6,653 bases of DNA from DATFXF01 sp035258565 (GTDB lineage: Bacteria; Acidobacteriota; Terriglobia; Acidiferrales; UBA7541): the NCBI GenBank assembly GCA_035258565.1, contig DATFXF010000240.1:1-6653 (forward strand). Reading direction: 5' to 3'. Below, piece after piece: positions 6,511 to 6,653 of this stretch. The notes under the pieces are model-generated. The model searched no databases. It saw only the letters and a program-made list of their open reading frames with translations, and was not told where the DNA came from. The translations under genes and the position numbers were made by a program. Position 1 is the first letter of the stretch. Each line of letters opens with the position of its first letter.

Positions 6511-6521
6511 ACAGTGATCTT

Positions 6522-6653
6522 ATGCCCGAGGTGATGAAAACGCTGCTATTGAACCCCCCGAGCTTCGAGGGCTTTGACGGCGGAGCGAGCTCACGCTGGC
6601 CAGCCACCCGCGAGATTCCTTCCTACTGGTATCCGGTTTGGCTGGCTTATCCG
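6522..6653 (+). CDS. hpnJ: Hopanoid-associated radical SAM protein HpnJ-like, 3' partial
   Basis: Only the first 44 residues are present. They read MPEVMKTLLLNPPSFEGFDG, then a GASSRWPATREIPSYWYP segment and VWLAYP at the window edge. The K-T-L-x-L-x-P-P-S-F-x-G-F-D-G-G-A-x-S-R opening followed by R-E-I-x-S-x-W-Y-P-x-W-L-A is what I recall as the N-terminus of HpnJ, a B12-binding-domain radical SAM enzyme. HpnJ is implicated in forming the cyclitol ether head group of composite bacteriohopanepolyols. The cobalamin domain core and the CxxxCxxC cluster motif lie beyond the window, so the radical SAM assignment cannot be checked here. Start ATG 6522 has GAGGAG upstream. The gene follows the broken glycosyltransferase and probably has its own promoter. 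Other B12-radical SAM proteins begin similarly, but the FDGGA-x-SR signature favours HpnJ. Confidence 0.7.
   Translation, partial: MPEVMKTLLLNPPSFEGFDGGASSRWPATREIPSYWYPVWLAYP

Larger units (their letters stand above)
5614..6517 (+). pseudogene. ArnT/PMT-like membrane glycosyltransferase (GT39/GT83), frameshifted and truncated
   Basis: Intact relatives are multi-pass inner-membrane proteins of about 500-600 residues that move a sugar from a polyprenyl-phosphate carrier to lipid or protein on the outer face. Here ATG 5614 (73 nt inside asnB; an in-frame GTG at 5578 is an alternative) opens a frame with a first membrane helix near 24-40. The acidic periplasmic loop LMDDVDAVQAQIARNML (44-60) and SGDWVAARLDGVAYLEKAPF (62-81) follow, then helices near 100-116, 130-147 and 150-167. 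After Glu170 the frame turns into Arg/Ser/Gly-rich nonsense that stops at 6460-6462. The real protein continues one base over as EDEAHPRAWAMVLAACLGAG and on through RLRPITGLLVIVLIAAPWHV to about LHSGPGMY (6408). There recognisable homology stops, and a junk tail reaches TGA 6515-6517. The gene thus has both a frameshift and the loss of its C-terminal half, so it is probably non-functional. The frameshift alone could be a sequencing error. Confidence 0.75.

Noticed and set aside
6487..6512. Possible hairpin GTCT...AGAC masking the hpnJ Shine-Dalgarno
   Set aside because: It has only 4 plus 3 bp with an asymmetric bulge, too weak to call a regulatory structure.

Overview
This is a GC-rich bacterial window with all genes on the + strand. 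It holds the middle of a histidine biosynthesis operon, a class-II-amidotransferase asparagine synthase, a damaged membrane glycosyltransferase gene, and the first codons of a radical-SAM gene that resembles hopanoid hpnJ. The gene content, the diverged short HisA, the glycosyltransferase type and the hpnJ neighbour suggest an Acidobacteriota-like soil bacterium. That placement rests on remembered family resemblance only and is tentative.

Positions 1-3613 carry hisC (5' end cut by the window), a 44-46 codon mini-gene, hisB, hisH, hisF and hisA. From hisC to hisF every junction is a 4-base stop/start overlap (GTGA, ATGA, GTGA, GTGA). This indicates one transcript with translational coupling. 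hisA alone has an intergenic gap (18 nt) and its own strong Shine-Dalgarno. Together HisA, HisH/HisF, HisB and HisC cover the steps from ProFAR isomerisation to histidinol phosphate. hisG, hisI/hisE, hisD and a histidinol-phosphate phosphatase are not in the window. The mini-gene between hisC and hisB looks like the C-terminal stub of a HAD-type phosphatase that lost its catalytic part.

Positions 3614-3760 are a 147-nt intergenic region with a perfect 8-bp inverted repeat and a plausible extended -10 promoter. It precedes asnB (3761-5686), which starts at TTG. The glycosyltransferase gene (ArnT/PMT-like, GT39/GT83 type) begins inside the end of asnB. It is broken by a one-base frameshift near 6124 and then loses homology near 6408, about halfway through a normal protein. 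AT-richer DNA with a possible promoter and a good ribosome binding site then leads into hpnJ at 6522, which runs off the window.

The most notable points are the doubly coupled HAD-like stub in the his operon, the two independent lesions in the glycosyltransferase gene, and the unusual HisA active-site loop. I found no clearly new multi-gene system, no RNA genes, no CRISPR array and no mobile element.
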